Source: Armillaria gallica
Lineage: Eukaryota; Basidiomycota; Agaricomycetes; Agaricales; Physalacriaceae
NCBI GenBank assembly: GCA_037576215.1
Contig: JBANDB010000006.1
Location: 4,216,001 to 4,280,000, forward strand
Direction of reading: 5' to 3'
Length of the DNA: 64,000 nt
This document shows, piece after piece, positions 10,218-22,568 of this stretch. Each line of letters opens with the position of its first letter. Position 1 is the stretch's first letter. Under the pieces are notes generated by a model, which was not told the DNA's origin, made no database searches, and was given only the letters and a program-made list of their open reading frames with translations. A program made the position numbers and the translations under genes.

Positions 10218-11687
10218 GACACATATCTGGAACAGGCAAAGAGGAAGATGGCTTTGATTTCATCCCTGGAAGTCAGTGATGAATCTTACCCAGAAGACAC
10301 TTACCATGTTGCATATCAAGTACTGATGGAAGAGATCCAGTCAAATCAAGCACCACCTAAATCCGAATCCTTGAGTTTCAGCATGGTGAATCAGCCCTCC
10401 ATAGCTTCAAAGGAGAGACAGGCAGAAGTTAACAAAATTGAAAGTGTAATGGTGGCTGGGCTGGAGAGTCACCTGGAGGTACCTGAATGGGAAAAGAGAA
10501 CTTCATATAAGGCAGAACTATCTGAGATTAAACCTAAACACTTACCTCACAAATGAAACGTCAAGAAGGGTATCTCAGCCATAGGGATATCCATACTAGT
10601 GGCAAAAGGGTGGATCAGAAATATCAATAATCCTCCCTCGTACCTGTGACACAACTTGGGAGCAGACATCAGTTTGATATCATTGGAATATTACCAAACC
10701 CTAAAAAATCCCCCAGCTATCAAAACAGAAACGAGAATGAAGCTGTGGCAGCTTACCAACAAAGAATCTAAGATTGAAGGATATGTCATGATGCCCATAT
10801 TCACCATGTCAGAGCAGGGTGAACTAATCAAAACAGAGGTTGAAGCGTACCTAGTCCCTAATATGTCAGTACTCATCCTATTGGGTGAAGATTACCAAGT
10901 TAACTACAAGCTCACCATCAAATGAAGCGCAACAGATGGAACTTACCTGCTTTATGGAGATGACCCTTGATACCGAGTGACGGCAGTAAATGTAGACAAA
11001 ACTCCCAACTTCAACAGGATGTGAGCTAGCATACATGCTATTCAAAGCTTTGTCAAGGCAAAAAATCATCACTGTGAAAAGAATCAAAGGAAGTGACACT
11101 ACAGCCATAAGGAGAAAGAAATCCAGTGGGTACATGCTAAATGCAACACACAGATCCCTGCACAATTCATAAAGAAAATAGAGGTGGAGAATCCTTCCAT
11201 AGATGATGGTGCTTGGGTGGTCAAACAGAACTTGATATTGAATTCCTCCACCTCCTATTTTGTGGCTCCAAATGTTATCCTAAACTCTAAAAAGCCAGAA
11301 GTTCCCTTAATCAATCCAACTAACTTACCAAAATACATCAGGAAGGGGGATATCATCAGATCTTTGAATAAAGTGGATCAGTACTTTGACATAATACAAG
11401 ACCCAGACATGAATGAGAGAATAAAGAGGACTGCTTCCATGGTTAGAATGCTAACAAGCATGAATGAGAAAGCAAAGACAAATGCAGAGGGAGAAGACTA
11501 CAGACCAAAAATGGCTAGCATGCTGGATCTGACCATATATCCTTCTTCTCATATGCGAGACTTGCTAGACATAGGCAAACTTCCAGAGCACCTGAAGGAT
11601 AGAGCTTGGAATATGCTTGAAAAGCATGCCCTGGCTTTCAGTTTCGATGGGTGCCTAGGGAATCATCTGGTGAAGGCACAAATATGA
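10218..11687 (+). pseudogene. Element A: Gag end, protease region and RT N-terminal extension
   Basis: The frame broken at 292 resumes here with DTYLEQAKRKMAL. A protease-like stretch follows at 10,656-10,925 (LGADISLISLEYYQ to VLILLGEDYQVNY), matching the GADxSLIS and LGxD hallmarks of gypsy proteases, but the catalytic Asp-Thr/Ser-Gly just before it is not readable. From 11,184 to 11,687 an open stretch corresponds to the region before RT (IDDGAWVVKQNLILN; LEKHALAFSFDGCLG). Stops at 10,554, 10,923 and 11,685 separate the parts; the last is TGA where Arg is expected (QI-stop-MKEGADPIS). It is a decayed gene with no function left. Confidence 0.78.
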
Positions 11688-13100
11688 ATGAAAGAAGGGG
11701 CTGATCCTATAAGTCTGCCAATGTACTCCTTATCTCCTGCCAAGAGAGAAGTAATCAATAAGCAAGTAGACATGTGGATAATGCAAGATGTCATCAAACC
11801 TTCAAAAAGTCTGTGGGGGGCCCCCGTAGTCATAGCTTACAGAAATGGTAAGGCTCGATTCTGCATTGACTACTATAAATTGAATGAGACAACTATACTG
11901 GATGAATTCCCAATACTATGCCAAATGGATATATTAGCAGCTCTATCCAGATTTATGCAGCTACAATTGCATGAGGAAGACATCAAAAAAAACAGCCTTC
12001 AGATCTCATCAAAGACTGTACCAATTTAAGAGGATGCCATTCGGTCTAAGAAATGGCCCATCAATTTTTAAATGAATAATGCAAGAAATACTTTTTCCTT
12101 ACCTATGGCTCTTTATGCTAGTATACATTGACAATATTGTGGTCTACTCCACCACTTTCGAACTGCATATAGAACACTTGGATAAAGTCCTACAAGTGAT
12201 AGAAGAAAACGGAGTCACTCTATCCCCAGCTAAATGTCATTTCTTTTACTCTTCAATCCTCCTCCTTGGACATAAGTATCCTGCCTGGGACTGTCTACCC
12301 ACAAGGAAAAAGTAATGGCCATTTTGGAGCTGAAATGGCTGAGCAAAGTATCTGAGTTACAAAGTTTCTTGGGGATGCTGGTATATTTTCAGACGTTCAT
12401 TCCTTTCTTTGCCGACCACATGGGGCCGCTATTTGAAAAACTAAGAAAGGGTTCAGTATGGAATTGGGACGAGGAACAAGAATATGCTTAGAATTCAGGA
12501 AAGCAAGTGTTGCAAGAAGCTCCTATGCTAGGTCATGCACAGGAAGGTTTACTGTACCAACTATACATGGATGCATCAGATGAAGCTTGTGGGTGCACCC
12601 TCCAGCAAATTCAAAAGATCAAAATAGGCGACTTAAAAGGCACAAAAGCCTATGCAACACTGGAAAAAGCTTGGAACAACAAAGACCCCATCCCTCGTAT
12701 ATATAGCAAAATTAACATGAAGCACCAGCAGCACAACTACTCACAAAACTGGAGCCAAGAACTTGAAGACACAGAAATCTGGACAGAATGGGTGATTGGC
12801 TACTATTCATGGTGCTTCAGAGGACTAGAAACTAGATACTCTGCAATGGAACAAGAGGCCCTAGCTGCTAAGGAAGGGTTAGTACAGTTTCAACCCTTCA
12901 TTGAAGGGGAAGACATCACACTGATCATGGATCACACCACTCTTCAATGGGTGAAAATGTATGAAAATTCAAACCATCAATTAGCCGCTTAGGGAAATGT
13001 TTTCTCTGCCTTTGCTCCTCACTTAGAAATAATCCACTGGCCAGGAAGGGTCCACTCTAATGTAGATTCCCTCTCAAGACTACTGTGTGATCCACCACCA
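11688..13100 (+). pseudogene. Reverse transcriptase and RNase H of element A (dead)
   Basis: RT begins with ADPISLPMYSLSPAKREVI and continues through KARFCIDYYKLNETT. The catalytic box at 12,124-12,135 reads YIDN where YIDD is expected, so the second metal-binding Asp is lost by G-to-A. The frame shifts near 12,030-12,080 and back near 12,315-12,500. A TGA at 12,072 replaces the Arg expected in FKRIM and a TAG at about 12,488 replaces Gln. RNase H remains as LYMDASDEACGCTLQQ (12,561 on), YSAMEQEALAAKEGL and TLIMDHTTLQW. A TAG at 12,990 and further stops end it. Confidence 0.85.
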
Positions 13101-14972
13101 CATGTTTCCCCAGTAGAGATAAATGAAAGAAGTCTGCAACCCAATAATGACCTTGTGGAATTGCAACAGCAAGCAATGAAGTCACTACCAGCAAGGAAGA
13201 TAGAAGTGATGTGGGTAATAAAAGACACTTTCATGACCACAAGAAGTGGTAAAGAGTTGACTGTGAATTCAGAGACTGGGGGGGATAGAAAGCAAGTGAA
13301 GAAGAGAAGCATCAGAACTCAGGTACAGAGTGTGGAACTGATGAGAACTCAAGCCAAGTAACTGAACCAGATCAATCAGATAAGCTGAGTCAAGACACCA
13401 AGGAAATGGAGCAAGTAACCGATCACTTATGGTCAATTTCCAATCCTGCTAAGTCCTCAATACATATAGCAATGAGCAAGGAACTTCAGACTGAATTTAT
13501 TAATGGCTATACAAGTGACAAACAGTTCAAGACCATTTATGCAGAAGCCTCAGAAGCTACAGACACAAGATCACAAGGAGCTAAATTCTTGAAGACAGAT
13601 AACGGATTGTTGTACTTCCTAAACACTGAGTTTCAACCCAGGCTACGTGTCCCAAAGAAATTAAGGCAAACTATATTAGAAAAAGCCCACAAGTCCCCCA
13701 TGGAGACAGCCCATTTACAAATGGAACATTTGTGGCACAAACTCTTGTCAAAATTCTACTGGAGAAGAATGAAGATAGATATAGAGGAATTTTGCAAGAC
13801 CTGTGATATCTGTCAAAAAATCAAGAATTCAAGCTTCAAGAAATACAGCTTTCTAATTTCTAGCCCTATATCTACTAGACTGTACAAATCAGTATCCCTC
13901 GATCTGATTGTGGATCTGCTGTGGTCACAGGAATACAATGTGATATTGGTCATAGTTGATTGACTTTTGAAACATGCTCAGTTACTACCTACAACCACTG
14001 GAATTGACGCAGAAGGTTTTGCATTACTGTATGTAAAAAATGTGATATCGAGATTTGGACTGCCATCCAGTATCATTTCAGACTGCGACCCACACTGAAC
14101 CTTGGATTTTTGGAGATCCATAGCAAAACATTTGAAGACAAGGATGGTGTTATCATTGTCACATCACCCACAACATGATGGCTAAACAGAGGTAGTGAAT
14201 AAGACACTTGAATCCATGTTAAGAGCCTATACTTTGGAAGACCGTAACTCATGGGCAGAATGGTTACATTTATTAGAGTTTGCCTATAATTTGCACATAC
14301 ATGCATCGACTGGGACCACTCCATTTCAGCTACTACTATGATTCCAGCCTTTGTCTCCTCTAACTAGGATCGCACCAGATTTGGATAAAGTGGAAACCAA
14401 CTACTCCTTATCACTAGAGTCAAAGAACTTCCTAGAAAAGATAAAGATCGATTGAAAAAGTGCCTGACTAGCCATAGCCAGAGCACAAGAAACACAAGCT
14501 AAGTGCCATAATTGGGGACGAAGGCCAGCCCCAGAATATAAACCAGGGGATTTGGTATTGGTCAACCCTCACTCCCTGGAATGGAAAGAGAGTAAAGGGA
14601 AAGGAGTGAAGCTGATTCAATGCTGGATAGGGCCATTTCAAGTCACAGAAAAAATAAATCCAAAAATCTACAGATTGAAAATGAGTGATAAATACCCTGG
14701 AACACCAGTGTTTAATATCAACCATTTGAAAGGATACCACAAAAGTCCCAAGGAATGTGAGCATCGAGCCACTCTGCCAGAAACTCAATCCAGGAAAGAA
14801 TTGGACAAGTATGAAGTAGAGGGAATTGTGGGCCACAGAAGAAAGGGTAGCCAGCTGGAATACCTCATCTGCTGGGAGGGTTATGGACCTCAATTCGATA
14901 CATAGGCTTCTGTAACAGACCTGAAAAATTTTGCAGAAATTCTAAGGAACTACAAGAAAGAACATCAGCTAT
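13100..14972 (+). pseudogene. Integrase and chromodomain of element A (dead)
   Basis: The HHCC zinc domain is seen at about 13,670-13,825 (KAHKSPMETAH to CKTCDICQ). The core keeps Asp in SVSLDLIVDLL, Asp in IISDCDPH and Glu in TEVVNKTLE. A TGA interrupts VIVD-stop-LLKHAQ (13,961), a TGA follows SDCDPH, and a TAA replaces the Gln of the DGQTE box. The C-terminal part (14,552-14,905) has the GPFQV SH3-like turn, FNINHLKGY, and a chromodomain (KYEVEGIVGHRRKGSQLEYLICWEGY) cut by a TAG where Trp is usual. A terminal TGA lies at 14,970. The Arg-to-Cys in SDCDP and most stops are single C-to-T or G-to-A changes. Confidence 0.85.
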
Positions 14973-15282
14973 GAAGCTCCACAAATTATAAATGATAGTA
15001 AAGATCAATTAATTAATTAATGGCAATATAAATTAGAACTCCAACTAATACCTTCTTTTTCTATATCCCCTTTCCATGCTCTCTGAATCAACACATGTTG
15101 TTCTAATCTTCTCTTGTGACCACATAACCTCGCAACTCAGCACTCTGCTCCAGGATGCAAAACTCGAGTCAGTACCCAGTAACATGGCTCCAGAACTGTA
15201 TAAGAATGTGACTCAGAAATTGTCATCTTTTTAGTGGATTTCTGCTACCCTACCATGAATTGCAACTACATTCACATCTCCA
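14973..15282 (+). other. Spacer after element A pol
   Basis: AT-rich, with a short TTAA run near 15,009-15,022. I see no LTR, gene or RNA here. It may be the 3' untranslated part of element A or the leader of frame X. Confidence 0.4.
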
Positions 15283-15661
15283 ATGGCTCAACACTTCGTC
15301 TCCAATCAGCATGGACATGTTCCCAATGTCACTCTCTATCATGAGAACCCCAACATCCAAACTTTCCATGCAACTGACACAGGTGACCCCTTCCCTTTCA
15401 CTCACTGTCATGACACGATGAATTCTTCCTTTGAAAGAGAGAAGATTAAGATCTCAGATCTTGACCATCTCTGTTTCCATCCTGAAGAAATGAAGAGGCC
15501 CATGGTATTCAATGTGGATCACATCTGGAGGGTGTTCAGCCTAGCCCATGATCTCTCAGATGGGTTATGGATGTACAATTTATCCAGGAATGCCCCATTG
15601 ATGTGCTCAGTAATGGGCAGCACGCAAATGAAACTAGTGTCTAGATCATCAATCTAGATAC
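15283..15661 (+). pseudogene. Frame X, first part (unknown protein)
   Basis: About 125 codons open from MAQHFVSNQHGHVPNVT to a TAG at 15,655-15,657, beside the target duplication of insertion D. I do not recognise it. If D and one GATAC are removed, the frame continues without a phase change into 17,234 onward (I-P-S-I-S-P-L-Q-L-V), so this is the N-terminal part of a longer protein. It sits 310 bp after element A's pol on the same strand, so it may be an extra ORF of A or a separate old gene. Confidence 0.55.
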
Positions 15662-17228
15662 TAAATCACACACACACACACACACAATCACCAATATTAA
15701 GTTCAAGGGTGAGTACGATAGAAGCACTCGTGGTGTACGTAGATTTCAATAATCAATTGGGTTTTTGCTTTAAAACAACTTCGATTCAAGTCTAGAAGTG
15801 TTTACACGAGATACACTAATCGCGATAGTGAGGTATATGAACATGGGGGGTTTGTAAGGTATAATTTGAGTGGCTTAGACTCGAAACAACTTCATCTAGA
15901 AGAGCTGGTAAGGCTTTAACTAGGGAAGCTTTAACAATCGAACAATCAAAGACCTAGAGGTCTACAAAGAGCGTAATTGCTCTGGAGTACACAGAGTCAA
16001 TTACAACACAAGCACACACACTTGCAACAAAGAACTGAAGTTCTACAAAGAGTACACAGACTCTACAAAGAACACACAGGTCCTGGCTTCAAGTACAAGA
16101 CTTGCAAAGAGTACACAGACTTGTTAACTGTTCGAACTTAAAGTGTTCTAGGGCTTATTTCACTTCAACTAGGCAATGTCTTCAGTCTGTGGTCGACTTA
16201 GCATGTCTAGATCACTTTAGTCAGTGAGGGAGCACGAGGCCTTTGTATGCAGAGCAGTTCAATTAACTAGCAAGGTGCAAACGTGGGGACGACTCTTCTT
16301 CCTACTTAGTTCTTCTAGATTACTTATAGCCACCCTTTTGGGGTTGACTTGGTAAACTTAATTCACTTCAGTTGAGGATATGCAATTTAAAACCAGTGAT
16401 TGATTAGGTAGCTATAAGGCTACTAGCACAAACGCAGGGGAATGCTTTCCTGCTGTTATGCATCTAGTTGCTGCTAATTTATACGATTTCTAGTCTAGGT
16501 ATAGGAGCTTGTATCTAAAAGTAATTATGGTACGAGCTTTGGGTATCAATACAAACGATAAGTAATTAATTTACAAGGATTGCGCCATTCTGAGGTTTCT
16601 ATTCAGTTGGGCGGAATGACTAGTGGTCATTCTATTGCCGAGGAGTGTCCTAATGGTCCATAGGAACTCCTTACTTCTCCTTCATGCCTTGCCGTGTGGA
16701 TTCCTATTCAATACTATGAATTGTGCAGTATTTTGAGGATGTAACCACTGATCACAATCGATTGTCGGACCGAGATTGTATTTGCTTAGATCACTGCATG
16801 ATCTTTAGCTATCTCAGCACCAAGCATCGGTTATTCAGTTATTCCTAGGTTTAGTCGTGTTCTAGACTAAGTTCATTTTACTGTGTGTATCATTGTGGAC
16901 TTAGCAATCCTTTTCTAGGTTTATTCAAGTCGTCAAGATGATGAGTAATCTAGTCCTTCTGTGTTCTGCTTTATTGTTTGTATCTCATCTCAATGTGTCC
17001 CTTGGTTCTGACTGTAAATAGTCTTGTTTTGGGCAGGGAATAGCATTCAATGTTGAAGGCTTATAGAGTTGACTCATCTAGATGTCACTTCTAAGTCTGT
17101 TCTGACACTGTACTGCTCACTATCTTATGTAGTATACTAGCTATCAGTGTAAAGCCTTCACTATAGCTCTCTGTACTGCTTGTAGACTGCGTTATTTGAT
17201 AGAAAATCGCAAAATCTACAGGTAGCCT
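15662..17228. mobile_element. Insertion D, 1,567 bp, unclassified
   Basis: Bounded by a perfect GATAC duplication (15,657-15,661 and 17,229-17,233), and its removal restores frame X. It has no coding capacity that I can see, no terminal inverted repeats and no TG…CA ends. One end carries a (CA)n run. The middle (about 15,950-16,130) has loosely repeated units around CAAAGAGTACACAGACT. It could be a solo LTR with eroded ends or a non-autonomous retroelement with a (TG)n tail if read on the minus strand. Confidence 0.65.
15667..15686. repeat. (CA)n microsatellite at one end of insertion D
   Basis: About ten CA units, five bases inside the left boundary of insertion D. Confidence 0.9.
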
Positions 17229-17233
17229 GATAC

Positions 17234-19190
17234 CAAGCATATCACCGTTACAACTGGTCAAGAGATGCATCAAAGGGCTCACCTTCAAGTCTAGCTGGAT
17301 CACTGAAGTCCAGGTAGATTTGCAAGATGTGGTGGCTTACATCAAACTCATTATGGCTCAGCCTAATTTTATCACTGGAGTTCCCCTTCCCCGATACTTC
17401 AATGACTCTTTACTCCTCACCTCTTTGCAATCTACTAATCAAGCTCACCAACTTTGCTCCTTTACCATCATCGTGATGGGTGAGTTGCTCACTTTTATTA
17501 ATCATTGGAGACTGACAGTAGGGGTGAATTGGGCTTGCAACTTTCCAGCTTTCGTACAATTGTTCCTCTGTCAAGTACAGATCACTAAATTACTGGTATG
17601 CAGAGGAGTCTTTGACATGAAGGAGAAGGTGCACAGATTCTTCATTAACAGGTCCATTCAGACTGGTTGTCCCACTTTTGTGCCCAATGCGGGAAGTCTG
17701 TTAGATTGTAAGTGACTCCTATGTATCAACCTTGATCTTATTAACCTTTATCACCAAGCTCAAGAAGAGAGGGTGACTCCTTTGGAAGCTGGGGAAATCA
17801 CTGAATTACTACCATTCCTCGAGAGCCTCCACGACATGGACTCTAACCTGCAGCTCATCCAGCACATGCAAATGACCCATCTTCCCTTATTCATTCACCA
17901 ACAAGCAGCCATTCAGTTAACAATACATGATTGGAAGCTGATTCCAATGCCCAAGCGATTGTGATTGGTTATGAGATGGATATACAAGTCACACCTACTC
18001 CAGTACTTTGGTGGTAACGGGCGAGTATTGATTGGGCTACAATATGACCATCAGTTCGAATGGATGGATGGCAATCCTCTTACCAAGGACGTGCAAGCCA
18101 AGTTAGGGCCTGCCAAGTCTAATGGAGTACTTGACAACATTGAATCTTTAGTTGAGCAACATGCTCCTCTCTTTAGCCCCTTGGCTGGAATATCAGAAAT
18201 TATGCCAGGATTCCTCTTTCTGTTCACTCACCCTATTCCTCCTCTCCAATTCACTGCCATCAGCCTCTCACCTAATGAAGACTTGACCTACCCACCATGT
18301 ATGGAAGTCGAGGAGGGAGAGGAGCAACCTAAGGAGGACATCGAATCCTTAACTGGACTGACTTACCCCTTCGATCGAGTCACTCTGGGAGAAGACTTAC
18401 TAACTCCCAGGCTGATGGTTACTGCTTCCCTACTCCCTCATGATGCCCAAAGGATAGAAGTGCCTGTCCACATCTCTGCCAAAGTTCTTTTTATCTTAGA
18501 CATGTTTGGAAGCCCCAGCACTCGCAACTCACCTACTGATCTTCCAAGAAATGGTCATCTCTCTCCCATATGCAGCATCACTTTGCAAAGAGTTTCTCCA
18601 TACTCACTTGATAACCCTAGAAGATTACTGAGAAGGAGCCCACCCCTAATGGGAATGACAGACAATCTGCAAAGCTCTCCTCCTTCCTGGTCATCCAATG
18701 AAGAAACAGATGCCATGTCTAGCTTCCTTTTGCAGGTATTCAATGAGATGGTACGCACACACCCCAAAGTAGGAGGATTCCTTCCAGGTTATCCAAGGCA
18801 GCTGGCTCCTCCAAACTCAGACACTCTGTATGGAGGAGGAAGAATCATACCACAGACTTTCTACTATGACATCACCAACTGGCAGAAGGACTGCACACCA
18901 CTATATGCTACATACCCCCTGTGAGCCAATATCCACCCTTGTTGGAGTGCTGTACTCTTAGAACATGGATGGCTGATTGTTGATGGTCACACCTCTGCTG
19001 TCCTAAAATCTGTGGTCAATGTGAGCCCTCAAGGGTTCAGCGGCACCACAGGCATTCTGGACTATTGCATCGTGCATAATCTGGAATTCTACATCGCTGT
19101 TCCTGATGAGACATTGAAGGCATTTTGACAAGACTTCTATGCCCTTCTTCCTCATATCCGGGAGTCCAGTTTCCTACCACACCAGCCAGG
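17234..19190 (+). pseudogene. Frame X, main part (unknown protein)
   Basis: Continuation of the frame begun at 15,283, over 600 codons long with stops at about 17,713 (TGA), 17,962 (TGA), 18,922 (TGA), 19,126 (TGA) and 19,192 (TAG). Each TGA is one C-to-T change from CGA. Readable stretches include QDVVAYIKLIMAQPNF, LVMRWIYKSHLLQYFGG, a Pro-rich and acidic middle (MEVEEGEEQPKEDIE), FYYDITNWQKDCTPLY and a C-terminal HGWLIVDGHTSAVLKS. I recognise no domain. Its similar level of decay and same strand as element A suggest they may belong together, perhaps as a third ORF, but that is inference. Confidence 0.55.
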
Positions 19191-19469
19191 ATAGGTTGAG
19201 CATTGATTAAGGCATAGCACGGATGCCGGATCCCTGCCGGTACCTGAACGGATATCCATGGAATTACCTGTGGGTGTGGCTGTGTGCAGATATCCGCACC
19301 ATAGCATCCATATCCGCGTGGATGCGGATTGAGCTCTCAGAGAACACCTAGCAATCTATGGATATCCGCATCCGAAAGCCCTTAACTTAGGGGGGAAAAG
19401 TAGAAGACAAATAGAAAGTATGCACGCAAACACAGGACCTGTTCTATGAAGTAATATGTACTATCAAGT

Positions 19470-22368
19470 CTAAGTATCAACCTCCATCCCCGACTCAGCA
19501 TCTGAGCTTACTCCATCACCTGAAGTTTCACCCTCAATGACTGGTGGTAATGTAACCGGAACTGACTCATCCACTTGCCAGTGTTTGCCTCGGGACTTGA
19601 AGTCTGCAATAATTTCATCTTCTGGGACCAGACCTACTGCAGCCCAAGAACCAAGGACAGTCGAGGCACGAACAGATTTGTCAGAGAGAGAATGCTGGAA
19701 TCTTGATACATTTTGGCTACCGGAAGAGAATGATCACTCGCAACCAGTTGATGTGGCTGAATCAAGAGCTTTTAGGACTAACCAGATGAGATCAATCATG
19801 AAAAAGGGACTCATGCAGGGCAGATAGGAAGTCCAAGGCAAACTGTGCAAGCAGATTGTTTTCAGGGTCTTGTGATTCCCAGTACTTCAGCGGATCCTTG
19901 ATCTGCAGGACAGGGCTATATAGATATTCATCAAGGGGGTCAACACTGGCATGCTGAGGGCTCGATATCGTTGGATCTGGTTGGTTGTCCCAGCTAATAT
20001 TGCGCTTCTTCCTGTCCTGTCAACAATATCAGTAACAACAATACAGTGAGTAGTTATTACATACCTTCCGAGCCTGTACCGGTGAAGAAACTTGCAGCAA
20101 GGAGGAACTTTCAGGCCGATAATCGTTCCACTCCTCATGGAGAACATCCACGGCATCATCAATCCATTCTGGAAGCCATTTCTGGGATTGGAAATACTGT
20201 AACTTGTATCCTGGGTGCATGACTATGAGAAGTTGCTGTCAGAAGATGTGATGTGATTGACATGAATACGTACTCATGGCGATCTGATAGATTACAGACT
20301 CATCAGTTTTGGCATAATATTTATTCAAGACAAGGAGGGCCCGATAGCATGCCATTCAGACAGCAGCATGGAGGGTCAGACTATCATGACCCTGCTCCAG
20401 GAATCGAGTCAGCTTGTCAATGGCCGGGAATACCTCAAAAATAAGAGGTTTGCCGGATTTCAAAAAGTCCAAGATAGCCCGTTTGAAGAGCTAAAGATAA
20501 ATTGTCAGTATTGTTGTACAAGTTCGCAAATGATAGCCACGTACCTCAAGGTAATCAGAGCACTGGTCGAGAAGGTCCCACTCATCATCAGTGAGCGCAT
20601 ACTGGCGTAAACATAAGCCCCTAGATTGATTAAACTTATATTGGTCGCAAATGTCATTTAAAATGTCCCGAAGATAGAGACCACACTCAAGCATGTCAGC
20701 AATGGTGTTCCACTGTGTTGTCACAGCATGAATTAGAATAACCTCATCTAAATCATGCTGGCAACAGGCTTCATGGATAGCCTCATGCAAAAGAGAGTTA
20801 TGAAAACCCCTCTTTCCCAATTGCGTCAGCTGTATTGGATCGGTGAGCTGTCTTTAAACATTTAATTAATGTTGGCCATACCTTATGAATAGCATACCAT
20901 CCCACCTTGGCCTCTTCTTTGGTGACCACAGGTCTCGACTCATCCATGTCAACTTCGACGTCTTGCTCGACGTCACGGATGAATGTGTTGAGATAGTCTT
21001 CGATTTCACGATCAGCGTCGGACAATTCAATGTTGTCGTCATCAGCTGCAGGTTCATCGGTCTGGTCGTCATCGTCATTGGTAATCTTCTCGCCTTTCAC
21101 AGCTGCAAATTGTTGGCAGAATGCCTGAGCGAACCAGTAAGCTTCTGATAACCTTGGGGAACGGGAGAGCTCATACCTTGATACATAGTGCCCAAATATG
21201 GTCTTGGCAGTTCATGCGGTACTTGGGGCCTTTGAACATTGTGATTTGCTGCTGGGTATGGCGGACCATGACAGCATTGACTTCTGCATTATCCGCAACA
21301 CACGCAAGAGCCTGACACGATGTTAGTTGGGTAGCCACTACTTTGAAAGCGACTCATACCTTGTGAGCAACGCCGAAGTCATTTAAAACCTCAACAAACT
21401 TTTGAGCAAGGTATTCACCAGTGTGAGACTTGGTCAAACTGAAAAGTGTTTAGCCCAAAATCAGTTCACAGCAGGAAGAACATACCGAACAAAGTCCAGA
21501 AGAAATTCTTCCACCACACCTTTGACACAGCGAGTAACGGTAATGCCGAGGTAGGATATAATGTTAGGCGATGACCAGCCATCGAAAGCGAAGTGAAGTC
21601 TCCCACACGTTGACTGCAGAGATCGTGCAACGTTATGCTTCGCAATGGCATGCATATCGTGGATGTCATGAGAGATCGTTGAAGGAGAAACAATATCAAC
21701 TCTACTGTACAACATCTTGAAGATGTCAACCAACTCGGGATTGTTTACAATCTTGTGCGGACGATGGCGCCGAGCTATCCACATTGCCAAAAGAAAACGG
21801 AAGCGGGCAGTGCTGTATGAGTGACCGTTTGCATAGTCGAAGATAAGACCTTGATCTGCCACTGCAGTGGGTGTGCAACCTTTGATGTGGTTGCTGAGAT
21901 TACCAGTGGAGTCTTCAAACCGGGCTCGAGTGCATGAAATGCTCGGATTTCTTACAACATATTAGCAGAGAAGTAGCCAATGTGAAAGCTGCCGCACTCA
22001 CATTTTACAATGGAACCGATACATCACCTTGCCTTTGATAACTTCAATGACGGGATCCTTAAAGTGTTTGTACAGAGGAGAGCGCCAATTCTTCATTTGA
22101 TTGGCTAAAGAAAAGGTGAGTAAGGTCTAACAGACGTGAACACAGTACTAACCAAGGATCTCCTCGTCACTCTGTCCAGCATACTTCTTCTCCTTGGCAG
22201 CTTTCCTTGCTTGCGCAGGCTTGAGAGGCGGCTCGAGGGACTGGCCAGGCAGTGACACGGCGGCAGCAACAGTGGCATTCTGCAAGGTGCTAGAACATAC
22301 GCGACCTGGGCCGGAAGTTGTCTTGCTGGTCGTCTTCTTGGCTTTATTGGACTTGTCATTAGGTGCCA
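19470..22368 (-). pseudogene. hAT transposase with BED finger (hAT1)
   Basis: Multi-exon gene on the minus strand, starting MAPNDKSNKAKKTTSK at 22,368. Exon 1 ends in DEEIL; after a roughly 50-nt intron the BED-type zinc finger follows (YRFHCKIN… to SNHIKGC, about 21,880-22,090). The RNase H-like core includes FDGWSS and CVADNAEVN. Later come an acidic insertion (DDDDQTDEPAADDDN, about 21,020-21,080) and TTQWNTIADML, the counterpart of the conserved TRWN box. The hATC dimerisation tail is read at 19,540-19,760 (ATSTGCE-stop-SFSSGS, FQHSLSDKSVRASTVLGSW, EDEIIADFKSRG). The TGA replaces the Arg of the conserved ERAFS motif by C-to-T, and the exon before it is disturbed, so the gene is probably inactive. 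Most splice sites remain canonical. Confidence 0.82.
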
Positions 22369-22568
22369 TTTTGAAGAATTGGTAAGGAGGGTGAGAGAGG
22401 AAAGAGGAACGGCACAACACAGAGGTATTTATATGCACCGAACGAAAAGTTATGAACTGTTTGGCGCAATATTTTGGGTGGCAACAATGACAGCATGTGA
22501 CGCCTTGCAGAGCCTTTGTGCGCATGTCTTAGGCAATAACTCGGTCAGCATACTAGGCAAATATACCA

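Noticed and set aside
15283..15657. A complete 125-codon gene
   Set aside because: The stop is a decayed codon beside an insertion; the frame clearly continues at 17,234.
20885..21148. Plus-strand frames inside 19.5-22.5 kb as separate genes
   Set aside because: They are shadows of the spliced minus-strand hAT transposase, whose motifs and splice sites are clear.
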